Source of the DNA: Candidatus Propionivibrio dominans
GTDB taxonomy: Bacteria; Pseudomonadota; Gammaproteobacteria; Burkholderiales; Rhodocyclaceae
Length of the DNA stretch: 64,000 nucleotides
Reading direction: 5' to 3'
Assembly: GCA_016709335.1 (NCBI GenBank)
Contig: JADJNC010000025.1
Location: 1-64,000 of the forward strand
Part shown: one piece after another, positions 46,333 to 54,960 of the stretch
Position numbering within the stretch: the stretch's first letter is position 1
How the letters are laid out: each line of letters starts with the position of its first letter
Notes under the pieces: model-generated
Database searches by the model: none
What the model saw: only the letters and a program-made list of their open reading frames with translations
What the model was told of the DNA's origin: nothing
Made by a program: the position numbers and the translations under genes

Positions 46333-47031
46333 ATGACCCTGTACGCAAACCGGGAACGGCTGGTTATCTTTGACGCCGATGGCACGATCATCGACGCATT
46401 CAACGCCATTGAGCAGACCTTTCTGACTCACGGCATGGCCATTGGCGACCTTGAACGCTTTCAGAAGCGCCGCAAACTGTTGAAGTATCTCGGTGGCCTG
46501 CGCGAGTTTCCAACTAATTTGCGCCGCCAGTTCGGCAAGCAGAGCCGCAAGCGGCTGCTGGCGACGCTGACCGAGATCTACCGCAATGAAGCATCGCTGT
46601 ATCCGGGCATCGTCTCGTTGCTGCGTGTACTATTGGCGGCTCCCGATATCCGGGTCGGTCTGGTCACCCGCAACGTGACCGTAGAGCCGGAGGTAACGCT
46701 GACCTGCCTGTTTCAACGTCATGGCATCGACCTCGGCGATTTCGATTATTTCGCCTGCATTCCCCTGCGCGAGGAGAAGACCGGGCAACTGAAACAGGCT
46801 CGCGAACGCCTGGCCATCAATCCGGCACGCGCTTACGCCTGTGGCGACGAATACAGCGACTATATTGCGGCGCTTGGCGCCGGGATGTATCCCTTCGTCG
46901 TCGCTTATGGCTTTGAGGACTGCGAACGTCTGATCAACGACTTCGGCGTACCGCGCGAGGTAATTTCGACTTCGCCGGCAGAGTTTTCCGAACGCCTGCT
47001 GCATGCCCTCGATTTGAAGGCCGAAGGTTGA
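46333..47031 (+). CDS. HAD-superfamily hydrolase (phosphoglycolate-phosphatase-like)
   Basis: 232 residues from ATG 46333. HAD motif I FDADGTIIDAF, a four-helix cap region (about 25-95), motif II GLVTRN, motif III Lys in EEKTGQLKQ, motif IV CGDEYSDYIAA. Resembles subfamily IA phosphatases acting on small phosphate esters; substrate unknown. No Shine-Dalgarno is visible before the ATG. The Pho-box-like array directly upstream suggests induction under phosphate limitation. Confidence 0.85.
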   Translation: MTLYANRERLVIFDADGTIIDAFNAIEQTFLTHGMAIGDLERFQKRRKLLKYLGGLREFPTNLRRQFGKQSRKRLLATLTEIYRNEASLYPGIVSLLRVLLAAPDIRVGLVTRNVTVEPEVTLTCLFQRHGIDLGDFDYFACIPLREEKTGQLKQARERLAINPARAYACGDEYSDYIAALGAGMYPFVVAYGFEDCERLINDFGVPREVISTSPAEFSERLLHALDLKAEG

Positions 47032-47243
47032 GAACGACGATGCGAGTGCATCAGGTCGATGCCAGAATCCTTAACCTGAAACCCTAATTCCTGCTTTCAA
47101 ATGGCGCTGAGGCCAATTGCTGACGATCATCGCCAGCGGCGTCCGTCACCGCTTACTTTTCGAAAAACCCACCCCGGACACTTGTTCCCTTCGGCCCCTT
47201 TTCCTTTTTTCATTTCTTTTGCAGCATAGCGCATTGTTCGTTA

Positions 47244-47271
47244 TTGACAGCCCCCGGTCGCCCACTAGAAT
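47244..47271 (+). promoter_or_regulatory. Putative sigma-70-type promoter of the kinase gene
   Basis: TTGACA at 47244-47249, a 16-bp spacer and TAGAAT at 47266-47271, 42 bp upstream of the kinase start. The rest of the 282-bp gap from 47032 shows no gene. Confidence 0.6.
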
Positions 47272-47313
47272 CGGAGTCCTTGCCTGCCACTGCATTCCTT
47301 CCGGACAACGCTC

Positions 47314-48681
47314 ATGCCACAGCCGCAACTCGGCCGCTACGAAATCACCGCAACGCTCGGAAGAGGAGCGATGGGTGTCGTTCACAAAGCCCATGATCCA
47401 CTCATCGAACGCATCGTCGCGATCAAGACGGTGGCTTTCGCCGGCATCTCCGAAACGGAGGCCGAGGAGTTCGAACAACGCTTTTTCCGGGAAGCCAAAT
47501 CTGCCGGTCGCCTGAATCACCCGAACATCGTGACCATTCACGATGTCGGTCGCAGCAACGGGCTCGCCTACATCGCCATGGAATTTCTCTCAGGCCAATC
47601 GCTGCGAGCGCTCCTCAATAGCGGCGCGCCCCTGACCTTCGAGCGGATTATCGAGATTGTCAGTGCCATCGCCGACGGTCTCGCTTTCGCCCACGCGCAA
47701 GGCATCGTGCACCGTGACATCAAGCCGGCCAACATCATGGTGCTTGAAAACGGCGTCGTGAAAATCACCGATTTCGGCATCGCGCAACTGCCCGGCGGTT
47801 CGTTGACCATGACGGGCACCGTGCTGGGATCGCCCAAATACATGGCGCCGGAGCAGGTGGCCGGCCAGAAAGCCGATGGCCGTGCCGACATTTTTTCGCT
47901 CGGCACCGTGCTCTATGAAATGCTCACCGGGCAGCCCCCGTTCTCCTGCGACAACTTGCACGCGACGATATATCAGGTCGTAATCAAGACACCGCCGCCG
48001 CCGTCGAGTTGCTGCCCCGGCCTGCCTGCGGATTTCGACGCAATCGTTGCTCGGGCGATGGCCAAGGACCGCTCTGATCGCTATCAGGATGCCTCCGAAA
48101 TGGCGGCCGATCTGCGCAGGATGCTGCGTTCCGGAAGCGCGACCCTGTCTGGCGAAGCGAGCGGGCAAATCGCTGTAACACAACCCGCCAACGACGCAGG
48201 GGCAGCAGCGATACCAGACCAGCAGCGGCAGAATTCCAGCCGTCTGCGTCTGGGGGCAATCGCTGTCACACTGATATTGCTCACCCTGGCTGCAACTGTT
48301 TTCCTGTTGCGCTCACCGTCACCGTCACCTTCACCGTCTCCGACGATGACGCCGGTCGCCGATCAACCAAGCAATCTGCCCACGCCGCCTGAACCGTACC
48401 TCGCAAAGCAGCAGCCTGCCGAGCACAAGTCCGCCGCCGCAACAACGCCGACAGATTCCGCATCTGCGCCAAAGACCCGCCGCGATACCCCACCCTCCGT
48501 CAAGGCGGTACCCGCCAGGAGCTGGAAGGACGCCTTGAACGCCGACCTCAAGGCCTGCAGAGAGGAGTCCGTATTCAGCAGGATCGTGTGCATCGAAAAG
48601 GCGCGCTGGAAGCATTGCCCAGGACATTGGGGCACCATCGATGACTGTCCCTCCAACATGGCAGGGCAGAAAGCGCCCTGA
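47314..48681 (+). CDS. Membrane-anchored Ser/Thr protein kinase (PknB-type)
   Basis: 455 residues. Complete Hanks-type kinase domain: glycine loop GRGAMGVVHKA (16-26), Lys in VAIKT, HRDIKPANIM near 132-141, DFGIAQL near 153, activation loop TGTVLGSPKYMAPEQVAG, then DIFSLGTVLYEML. One membrane helix near 310-333 (LGAIAVTLILLTLAATVFLL) is followed by a (SP)n Ser-Pro repeat and a Pro/Ala-rich periplasmic segment ending in a small Cys-containing part (CREESVF, CIEKARWKHCPGHWG) that may be structured. No phosphatase gene next to it. Substrate unknown; an FHA protein is encoded at 34050. Confidence 0.93.
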   Translation: MPQPQLGRYEITATLGRGAMGVVHKAHDPLIERIVAIKTVAFAGISETEAEEFEQRFFREAKSAGRLNHPNIVTIHDVGRSNGLAYIAMEFLSGQSLRALLNSGAPLTFERIIEIVSAIADGLAFAHAQGIVHRDIKPANIMVLENGVVKITDFGIAQLPGGSLTMTGTVLGSPKYMAPEQVAGQKADGRADIFSLGTVLYEMLTGQPPFSCDNLHATIYQVVIKTPPPPSSCCPGLPADFDAIVARAMAKDRSDRYQDASEMAADLRRMLRSGSATLSGEASGQIAVTQPANDAGAAAIPDQQRQNSSRLRLGAIAVTLILLTLAATVFLLRSPSPSPSPSPTMTPVADQPSNLPTPPEPYLAKQQPAEHKSAAATTPTDSASAPKTRRDTPPSVKAVPARSWKDALNADLKACREESVFSRIVCIEKARWKHCPGHWGTIDDCPSNMAGQKAP

Positions 48682-48861
48682 TTGTCGCCACATAACTGCC
48701 TGGTTTGTCAGCCTCTTGGTGATAGAAATCACGCCTTCGCGCCCGACGCTGAACGAGTTTTATGCTTTTTAGTTAAATCGGCCCCTTTTACTTCTTGCGG
48801 GCAGCAAACGAGAGTTGCGGACGCATCAGGCTCATGAAAAGCAGCCGTTCAACGATTGAAT

Positions 48862-49068
48862 TCAGCGGTGAGCGAAGCGAGTCCGTTGCAATGCAGTGGT
48901 AGGCAAATTTGTTGGATTGACGGGGGGAGCCACAACCTGGACGCCGGCCGCCTTCAGTCTGGCCTCGCCAAGTTGTATCTCTTTGAACAGTGCGTCCAGA
49001 TTATTGCCATACTTGGCGCCAATCGCGTCCTTGATCGCATGGACTTCCATCATGATTTCGTCAGTCAT
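48862..49068 (-). CDS. Small partner protein of a PIN-domain toxin-like gene
   Basis: 68 residues from ATG 49068 (GAGGAAG upstream). The core IMMEVHAIKDAIGAKYGNNLDALFKEIQ matches the short proteins that follow this PIN subfamily (pattern E-V-R-x-I-R-x-x-I-A-x-x-Y-x-x-D-L-D-A-I-F). The start overlaps the PIN gene by 8 bp, so they are translationally coupled. Likely an antitoxin or cofactor; no DNA-binding motif is obvious. The C-terminal end (LQRTRFAHR) looks non-conserved. Confidence 0.7.
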   Translation of the reverse strand: MTDEIMMEVHAIKDAIGAKYGNNLDALFKEIQLGEARLKAAGVQVVAPPVNPTNLPTTALQRTRFAHR

Positions 49069-49543
49069 CGTCACTTCCTCCAAGAAGTTCCTCGGGGGTG
49101 CATATGATCGGGAGGAACAATCCGAGTTGCTCAAGATACACGGCAATCTTTTCCTGAATCACTGGATTGGCAATGTGACGGCAATTCCAGGTCAGTAGAA
49201 AATCAACGTGATGCAGTGTCGAAACAGCAATATGAAGCGCATCCTCAATCGCCTTGGCGGGAATGATGGCTTGCTCAATAAGCGATTCGGCCAAGCGAAT
49301 CATGTCTTGCGTTACCGCGAGTACGGATATCCCCTCAAGTGCCGCAAGCCTTTTCTGCGCAGCCGCCGGATCGCCAGCAGCGCACTCTTGCCAGACCGAC
49401 TGAGAAACAAGAAGTTCATAATCCGAGCGTCGCTCCCACCAAGCCATAGTGATTTGCTGGTGGGCTGCACCAATAATGGTTTTACTGGGACGTGCCGTCA
49501 GATAACTGATGACGGAAGTTTCAACGTAGATTTTACGCTTCAT
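49061..49543 (-). CDS. PIN-domain protein (VapC-like toxin candidate)
   Basis: 160 residues. KIYVETSVISYLTARPS provides the first acidic residue (Glu in this subfamily), AIEDALHIAVSTLHHVDFLLTWNCRHIAN the central acidic pair and the family-typical LTWNC motif. PIN proteins are Mg-dependent RNases; VapC relatives cut tRNA or rRNA. The toxin-like gene precedes its partner, the reverse of canonical vapBC. Nucleotide composition is AT-richer than neighbouring operons. Confidence 0.85.
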   Translation of the reverse strand: MKRKIYVETSVISYLTARPSKTIIGAAHQQITMAWWERRSDYELLVSQSVWQECAAGDPAAAQKRLAALEGISVLAVTQDMIRLAESLIEQAIIPAKAIEDALHIAVSTLHHVDFLLTWNCRHIANPVIQEKIAVYLEQLGLFLPIICTPEELLGGSDDD

Positions 49544-49611
49544 GATTTCAGCCTTAGTTCAGAAAACCGTGGTCTGTCCCTTATTGTTACTTACGAAACC
49601 AGAAAGCTGCA

Positions 49612-50280
49612 CTACGCCTCGACAACTTCAATAATATAGGCATCGTGGTCCGAAAGCCCGACAGCCGATATCCTGACCGCGCTTTCAATCTTCCATTGCA
49701 AAGGTACCGCAATGTGGTCAATCGTGTTCTGATTTGCACCGGTTTGAAATGGCAACTCGGCTGTTGCCACCCTCAGTTCCAATAACGATATAGCCGACTC
49801 AACAACTTTACGCATGCCGGCGCTCCCCACGTGCTGCCAACCGCCGGCGAGATTCTGGTTCCAATCGCCACCCCAAACCGTCTTTGATTTCGGAAGTACC
49901 TTCTTTAGGCGGTCAATAGCCGGTCGTGCCATGTCTTCAAGTGAGGTGCCAACCCAAGGTGTGGGCGGTGGAGTTGTGCATCCGGCCCATGGCAGAATCG
50001 TGGAGCAGTAGGTGACACGGTTGACAAGAGCCGCTGCGCTTGCTTCGTGTGGGTCTGGGAGCGGGGTAAGCGGTATCTGGCTCAAGACGGCAGCCCAATG
50101 CTGTCCTCGAGCCATTACTCCCGTGGAAAAATGCGCGTGATAGCCCGCTATTGTTGCTTTTTTGTCTCGTGCCTTAGGGTTTACTTCGGTCAGAAGCCAC
50201 ACGTCGCAGCCCTCCCGAGCGAGCAAGGTCTGGTGCTCTTTGCTCCACTGGGCGTCAAGATTCCAAGTGCCGATTCGCAT
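49612..50280 (-). CDS. Endonuclease/exonuclease/phosphatase (EEP) family protein
   Basis: 222 residues from ATG 50280 (GGAGA upstream). EEP metal and catalytic positions are present in order: GTWNLD, LLTEVN, GGDWNQNL, NTIDHIAVP and LSDHDAYIIEV. No signal peptide or membrane helix. The family covers DNA repair nucleases, nucleotidases and phosphodiesterases, and this one cannot be assigned further. It follows the UDG-like gene by 66 bp on the same strand, suggesting co-transcription. Confidence 0.82.
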   Translation of the reverse strand: MRIGTWNLDAQWSKEHQTLLAREGCDVWLLTEVNPKARDKKATIAGYHAHFSTGVMARGQHWAAVLSQIPLTPLPDPHEASAAALVNRVTYCSTILPWAGCTTPPPTPWVGTSLEDMARPAIDRLKKVLPKSKTVWGGDWNQNLAGGWQHVGSAGMRKVVESAISLLELRVATAELPFQTGANQNTIDHIAVPLQWKIESAVRISAVGLSDHDAYIIEVVEA

Positions 50281-50346
50281 CACAAATCTCCAGTTTGGGT
50301 AGTAAAGGGGACGAAGTCTAATGGCATCCACGGAAAATCGACCCTT

Positions 50347-50871
50347 TTACTGGCCAAGCAGGTAGTTCCAGGCATCCTTGAGCATATCGGGTGTGCAGGC
50401 AGTTCGTGGATTCCTGTTGTTGACGCCAGATGGGTGATAAACACTGCGATGTGCGATACCGAGCTTTTGACAAACCGAAGCAGCGGCTTTTCCAGTCTTT
50501 GCGCCGAGGATAAGGACACCTCTTGGCGAATGCATCAGAAGTAGTTTTTCGAGACGAGGTCGTCCTGCTCTTAGTTGCGCTAGCGTTACCTTGGATGAGT
50601 TTGTGGCGCCGATGCTGCCAAGGGCCATGTTTGTGAATGCAACTTGATGCCATAGCTCAGCGAGTGACATTCCCAGCTTATCGGCCATTTTGAGAAATAA
50701 GTCCGGACCAAGAACTGGCGTCCCCGCTAATAGGGCGTCCATATATGAATCGTCATACTCTAGATCGCCTTCGTATGTGCCTGTGTAACTTTCCCCAAGC
50801 ACAAATATGCGTCGATGGGAGTAGTTGACGCCGACCCAAGGGCGGTTTTGATCGATTGGATTTATTGGCAT
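50347..50871 (-). CDS. Uracil-DNA-glycosylase-fold-like protein of unknown function
   Basis: 174 residues from ATG 50871; the open frame extends to 51009 and the start is uncertain. The order IFVLGES near the start, AFTNMALG in the middle, RGVLILGAKTG and VYHPSGVN near the end resembles the UDG superfamily (motif 1 Gly-rich loop, motif 2 HPSG). The usual motif-1 catalytic Asp is not where expected (GESYTG), so activity is doubtful. Situated upstream of the EEP nuclease in the accessory block. Assignment is by motif pattern only. Confidence 0.5.
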   Translation of the reverse strand: MPINPIDQNRPWVGVNYSHRRIFVLGESYTGTYEGDLEYDDSYMDALLAGTPVLGPDLFLKMADKLGMSLAELWHQVAFTNMALGSIGATNSSKVTLAQLRAGRPRLEKLLLMHSPRGVLILGAKTGKAAASVCQKLGIAHRSVYHPSGVNNRNPRTACTPDMLKDAWNYLLGQ

Positions 50872-51117
50872 TTCAGTCAGGTATTTATCGGAGGTCGTAC
50901 GTGGGATGACATGACCGGCCGCTTTTTGGCGATTCCGCCACTGCACCGAAAGGACTATCAGCATTCTGCAGCATCCAATCATGGATCGCACTAGGCGAAG
51001 AACGATCACCTTTATTCACGATGCATAGAGCCAGACACAGTAGGCAAATAACCATTCAAACAGACAGCATGCCCTGAGCCCACTCCCTGTGGCGCGAAAT
51101 AAAAAAGCGAGTACCGC

Positions 51118-52386
51118 TCAAATTTCGTAAACAACACGCCCACCAACCAGAGTCGCATGCACCCGGCCAGCCATTTCGTAGCCCATAAAGGGCGTGTTCT
51201 TGCCCTTGCTGCGCAGCGTTTCCGGCGTGACCTGCCAGGGCTCGGTCGCATCAAAAACACAGAGGTCGGCAGGCCGGCCAACGGCCAGCGAACCGGTCTT
51301 GATGCCCAGGATCGCTGCCGGATCGCAGGTAATTCTGGCCAGTGCGGTGAGCAGGGGCAGTCCGGCTTCCTCGGCCCATTTCAGGGTCAGGGGCAGCAAC
51401 AGCTCAAGCGCGGTGGCGCCGGGCAGCGCTTCGGCAAAGGGGAGCAGCTTGCCGTCCTCGTCGACCGGCGTATGGTCCGAGCAGACCGCCGCCAGCCCTT
51501 CGGCGGCCGCCGCACGCAGCGCGTCGCGGTCGCTCCCCGAGCGCAGCGGCGGATCGAAGCGCGCCTGGCTGTCGAAGTAGCCAATATCCATTTCCGAAAG
51601 ATGGAGGTAGTGGATGGCTACATCGCAGGTGACCTTCAGACCGTTACGCCGTGCCTCGCGCACCAGAGCGACGCCTGCCGCCGAGGACAGCCGCGCCAGA
51701 TGCAGACGGACACCGGTTTCGTTGGCCAGTTGAAGCGCAGTGGCGATGGCCACCGTTTCGGCACAGACCGGAATTCCGGCCAGACCCAGCCTTGAGGCCA
51801 CCTCGCCGTCGTGGGCAACGCCGTCGCGTGCCAGGTAATGATTTTGCGGTTGAAGACGGATGGCGAAATCAAATGTGGCGGCGTATTGCATGGCGCGCAG
51901 CAGGATCTGCGTGTCGAATATCGGGTGCTTGGCCTGCGAGAAGGCGATGCAGCCGGCACGTTTCAGGCTGACCATTTCGGAGAGTTTTTCGCCAGCCAGT
52001 TGCTGGGTCAGTGCGCCAATCGGGAAGACCCGCGCCAGACAGAGTGTTTCACTGTGGCGCACCAGACGTTCAACCAGTCCCGGCTCGTCGAGCGGCGGCT
52101 TGGTATCGGGCGGGCAGGCAACCGCCGTGACCCCACCGGCCACTGCGGCGAGCAGCTCGGATTCGAGGCTGGCCAGTCGCGTCGACAGATCGACCAGTCC
52201 AGGGCAGACAATCAGGCCGCTGGCGTCCAGCGTCCGCTCGGCAGTGAAATCGGCCGGGGGCTGCCCGATGGCCGCGATGCGATCGTTCTCAATAAACACA
52301 TCGGCCTTTTCGTCGAGGCCATTTTTCGGGTCGATCAGCCGGCCGTTCCTGATGTGGATTCGTGTGTCGTTCAATTCGTCGCGCAT
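51118..52386 (-). CDS. pyrX: Dihydroorotase-like protein lacking metal ligands (PyrX/PyrC')
   Basis: 422 residues, amidohydrolase fold: IHIRNGRLIDPKNGLDEKADVFIEN, LIVCPGLVDLS, FCSDHTP-like VCSDHTPVDEDGK, and a C-terminal GYEMAGRVHATLVGGRVVYE. The HxH of active dihydroorotases after 'PGLVD' is missing (VDLSTRL), and so is the carbamylated Lys context, so it is probably the non-catalytic subunit that assembles with aspartate transcarbamoylase, as in Pseudomonas. 4 bp downstream of pyrB. A catalytic pyrC must be elsewhere. Confidence 0.92.
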   Translation of the reverse strand: MRDELNDTRIHIRNGRLIDPKNGLDEKADVFIENDRIAAIGQPPADFTAERTLDASGLIVCPGLVDLSTRLASLESELLAAVAGGVTAVACPPDTKPPLDEPGLVERLVRHSETLCLARVFPIGALTQQLAGEKLSEMVSLKRAGCIAFSQAKHPIFDTQILLRAMQYAATFDFAIRLQPQNHYLARDGVAHDGEVASRLGLAGIPVCAETVAIATALQLANETGVRLHLARLSSAAGVALVREARRNGLKVTCDVAIHYLHLSEMDIGYFDSQARFDPPLRSGSDRDALRAAAAEGLAAVCSDHTPVDEDGKLLPFAEALPGATALELLLPLTLKWAEEAGLPLLTALARITCDPAAILGIKTGSLAVGRPADLCVFDATEPWQVTPETLRSKGKNTPFMGYEMAGRVHATLVGGRVVYEI

Positions 52387-52390
52387 CGCC

Positions 52391-53380
52391 TCAGTTCCCC
52401 GCCAGAATGCTCATGACTGCCATGCGCACCGCGATGCCGAAAGTAACCTGCGGCAGGATGACCGCCTGCGACCCGTCGGCAACCTCGGAATCGATTTCCA
52501 CACCGCGATTCATCGGCCCCGGATGCATCACGATGGCATCGGGTTTGGCCAGCGCCAGCGTTTTCGGCGTCAGTCCGTAACAGTCGAAGTATTCGCGGGC
52601 GGAAGGCAGCAGCGCGCCATTCATGCGTTCGTTCTGCAGGCGCAGCATGATGATCACATCGCAATCCCTGAGCCCTTCGCTCAGGTCGTGGAAAACACGC
52701 ACCCCCATTTTTTCAACCGCCACAGGCAGAAGAGTTTGCGGGCCAACCGCGCGAACTTCGCCGGTGCCGAGGGTGGTCAGTGCGTGAATGTCGGAGCGGG
52801 CGACTCGCGAGTGCAGAATGTCGCCAACGACGGCGACGGTCAGATTGGTCAAATCCTTCTTGTAATGGCGGATCGTATAGGTGTCGAGCAGCCCCTGCGT
52901 CGGGTGCGCATGGCGACCGTCACCGGCATTGACCACGTGCACATCGGAGCGGCCAATGCGTTGCAGATGTTCGGCGATCAGGTAGGGTGCGCCGGAGGCG
53001 GCGTGGCGGACAACAAACATATCGGCATGCATGGCCACCAGGTTGTCGATGGTGTCGAGAAGGGTTTCGCCCTTGGCGGTCGAGGATCGGCCTACGTCCA
53101 GATTGATGACGTCGGCCGAAAGCCGTTTGGCGGCGATCTCGAAGGTGGTACGGGTGCGTGTCGAATTTTCGAAGAAGAGATTGAAAACGCTCTTGCCGCG
53201 CAACAGTGGAACTTTCTTTACATCACGGTCGGAGACTTCGAGGAAGCTCGACGCGGTGTCGAGGATTTGCGTCAGTATTTCACGAGGCAAGCCATCGATC
53301 GATAGCAGGTGGTTCAGTTCGCCGTTGGCGTTGAGTTGTGGATTGCGATGCGATGGGATGTGCGGCGCAGGTTTATGCAT
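52391..53380 (-). CDS. pyrB: Aspartate carbamoyltransferase catalytic chain
   Basis: 329 residues from ATG 53380. Makes carbamoyl aspartate, the first committed step of pyrimidine synthesis. [18 protein letters not shown] is the carbamoyl-phosphate motif; [35 protein letters not shown] and [12 protein letters not shown] complete the site. The longer N-terminus fits the class that pairs with PyrX. Start overlaps the pyrR end by 8 bp. Confidence 0.96.
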   Translation of the reverse strand: MHKPAPHIPSHRNPQLNANGELNHLLSIDGLPREILTQILDTASSFLEVSDRDVKKVPLLRGKSVFNLFFENSTRTRTTFEIAAKRLSADVINLDVGRSSTAKGETLLDTIDNLVAMHADMFVVRHAASGAPYLIAEHLQRIGRSDVHVVNAGDGRHAHPTQGLLDTYTIRHYKKDLTNLTVAVVGDILHSRVARSDIHALTTLGTGEVRAVGPQTLLPVAVEKMGVRVFHDLSEGLRDCDVIIMLRLQNERMNGALLPSAREYFDCYGLTPKTLALAKPDAIVMHPGPMNRGVEIDSEVADGSQAVILPQVTFGIAVRMAVMSILAGN

Positions 53381-53879
53381 GCTCGGCACGCCTCCATTGC
53401 AGCCGCCCGGTCGCGTCAGGCTCGAGAACCAGTTCTTCATCTTTACCCAGTTCGGGTTTCCAGGTGCAGAACTCGGCGAAGATTGGCAGCTCGCGTCCGC
53501 CGCGGTCGGCGAGCACGGCGAGCTTGATGCTGGCCGGACGACCGTAATCGAACAGTTCGTTGATTGCAGCGCGCGTGGTACGACCGGTAAACAACACATC
53601 ATCGACGAGAATCAGCGAGCGGCCTTCCACATCGAAGGGAATCGAGGTCGGCTTGATTTGCCGATGCAGACCTTTCTCGCCAAAATCGTCGCGGTGAAAG
53701 GATACGTTGATCAGGCCGACTTCACTGGGCAGTTCGAGCAATTCGCGCAGACGACGGGCAATCCAGGCGCCTCCGCTGTGAATGCCGACCAGCACGGTGT
53801 TCGCCTGCAAGTGCGGGCGGATCAGTTCGGCCAGTTCGGCACATTGCGCTTCGGCGTCAGGCAGCTTGGTGAGTGGCAT
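53373..53879 (-). CDS. pyrR: PyrR bifunctional regulator / uracil phosphoribosyltransferase
   Basis: 168 residues from ATG 53879. Type I PRTase fold: [14 protein letters not shown] and the PRPP loop [21 protein letters not shown]. In Gram-positive bacteria PyrR is an RNA-binding attenuator; in betaproteobacteria the regulatory role is less certain. No pyr attenuator structure was recognised around it. Overlaps ruvX by 23 bp. Confidence 0.93.
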   Translation of the reverse strand: MPLTKLPDAEAQCAELAELIRPHLQANTVLVGIHSGGAWIARRLRELLELPSEVGLINVSFHRDDFGEKGLHRQIKPTSIPFDVEGRSLILVDDVLFTGRTTRAAINELFDYGRPASIKLAVLADRGGRELPIFAEFCTWKPELGKDEELVLEPDATGRLQWRRAEHA

Positions 53880-54351
53880 GGTGTTGGTGATCCTTGGCGT
53901 CTTCAGAAATTCGTTCAAAGAAACACTGGAGGATGATCTGGGCGGCCAGCGCGTCAAGATTTCCCCTGGCGCTTTTTGCCTTGAGTCCGCAGTCGCGTAG
54001 CCGTTCTTCGGCCTCGACGGAACTGAGGCGTTCTTCGGCGTATTCGACAGCCAGGCCGAAGCGGCCACGCAACTGGTTGGCGAAACGAGTGCAGCGCGCA
54101 GTCATGGCGTGTGCTGTGCCGTCGAGGGCAACAGGCAGACCGACGACCAGACTCGCGGGTTGCCATTCACCGATCAGTGCGGCGATGGCGGCGAAGCGCT
54201 CGGCATTGGCTTCGCCGCGAATCGTCGTCAGCGGGTGCGCCTGCCCGAGTTCCCGTTCGCCGACAGCGACGCCAATACGTTTTTCGCCGAAATCAAAGGC
54301 GAGTACTGTGCCGCGTTGGGGCCTGGCGGGAATATTGGCAGGTTCAGGCAT
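53857..54351 (-). CDS. ruvX: Holliday junction resolvase-like protein RuvX/YqgF
   Basis: 164 residues from ATG 54351. RNase H-like fold with [40 protein letters not shown] and [13 protein letters not shown]. In E. coli YqgF matures the 16S rRNA 5' end. Start overlaps algH by 8 bp; standard algH-ruvX pair. Confidence 0.94.
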   Translation of the reverse strand: MPEPANIPARPQRGTVLAFDFGEKRIGVAVGERELGQAHPLTTIRGEANAERFAAIAALIGEWQPASLVVGLPVALDGTAHAMTARCTRFANQLRGRFGLAVEYAEERLSSVEAEERLRDCGLKAKSARGNLDALAAQIILQCFFERISEDAKDHQHHATHQAA

Positions 54352-54913
54352 GCCCGGCGTGCTCGGCGAGATGGGTGAAATCGATCCCAAGAATCTCCAT
54401 TGCTGACGGGAGCCTTTCTTCATAGGGAAGGTCGAACAGAATGTGCGGATCGGCCGGCACGGTGAGCCAGGCATTCTGTGCCAGTTCGTGTTCAAGCTGA
54501 CCGGCTCCCCAGCCGGAATAGCCGATCGTGACGACGATTTCGTGCGGTTGTCCCTGGCGGGCAACGGCTTGCAGGACATCTCGCGAACTGGTCAGGCCAA
54601 CATCCTGATTGACCGCCAGTGTCGATTGCCATTCGCCGACCGGTCGATGCAGAACAAAGCCGCGATCGGTTTGTACCGGCCCGCCAAAGAAGACCGGCAG
54701 ATTGGCCATGTTTGGGGACGCTACCGACTCGAACGGCACGTCGATTTTTTCGAAGAGGGTCGCCAGATTCATGTTGATCGGGCGGTTTACAATGATGCCG
54801 AGTGCGCCCTGATCGTTGTGTTCGGCGATGTAGATCAGGGACTTCGAAAAGTAAGGATCGTCCATCGCCGGCATGGCGATGAGAAAATGATCGGTCAGGT
54901 TGATGCTGTTCAT
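54344..54913 (-). CDS. algH: YqgE/AlgH family protein
   Basis: 189 residues. [54 protein letters not shown] and [20 protein letters not shown] are the conserved blocks. Biochemical function unknown; named from alginate regulation in Pseudomonas. First gene of the algH-ruvX-pyrR-pyrB-pyrX operon, divergent from the photolyase gene across 47 bp. Confidence 0.95.
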   Translation of the reverse strand: MNSINLTDHFLIAMPAMDDPYFSKSLIYIAEHNDQGALGIIVNRPINMNLATLFEKIDVPFESVASPNMANLPVFFGGPVQTDRGFVLHRPVGEWQSTLAVNQDVGLTSSRDVLQAVARQGQPHEIVVTIGYSGWGAGQLEHELAQNAWLTVPADPHILFDLPYEERLPSAMEILGIDFTHLAEHAGHA

Positions 54914-54960
54914 GATGCACCTATTCTAATCGCCGACGGCGGCAGATACAAAGGTAATCA

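Noticed and set aside
50872..51117. Extra gene between the UDG-like gene and pyrX
   Set aside because: Short frames only, without start signals or recognisable sequence; probably promoter and leader DNA.
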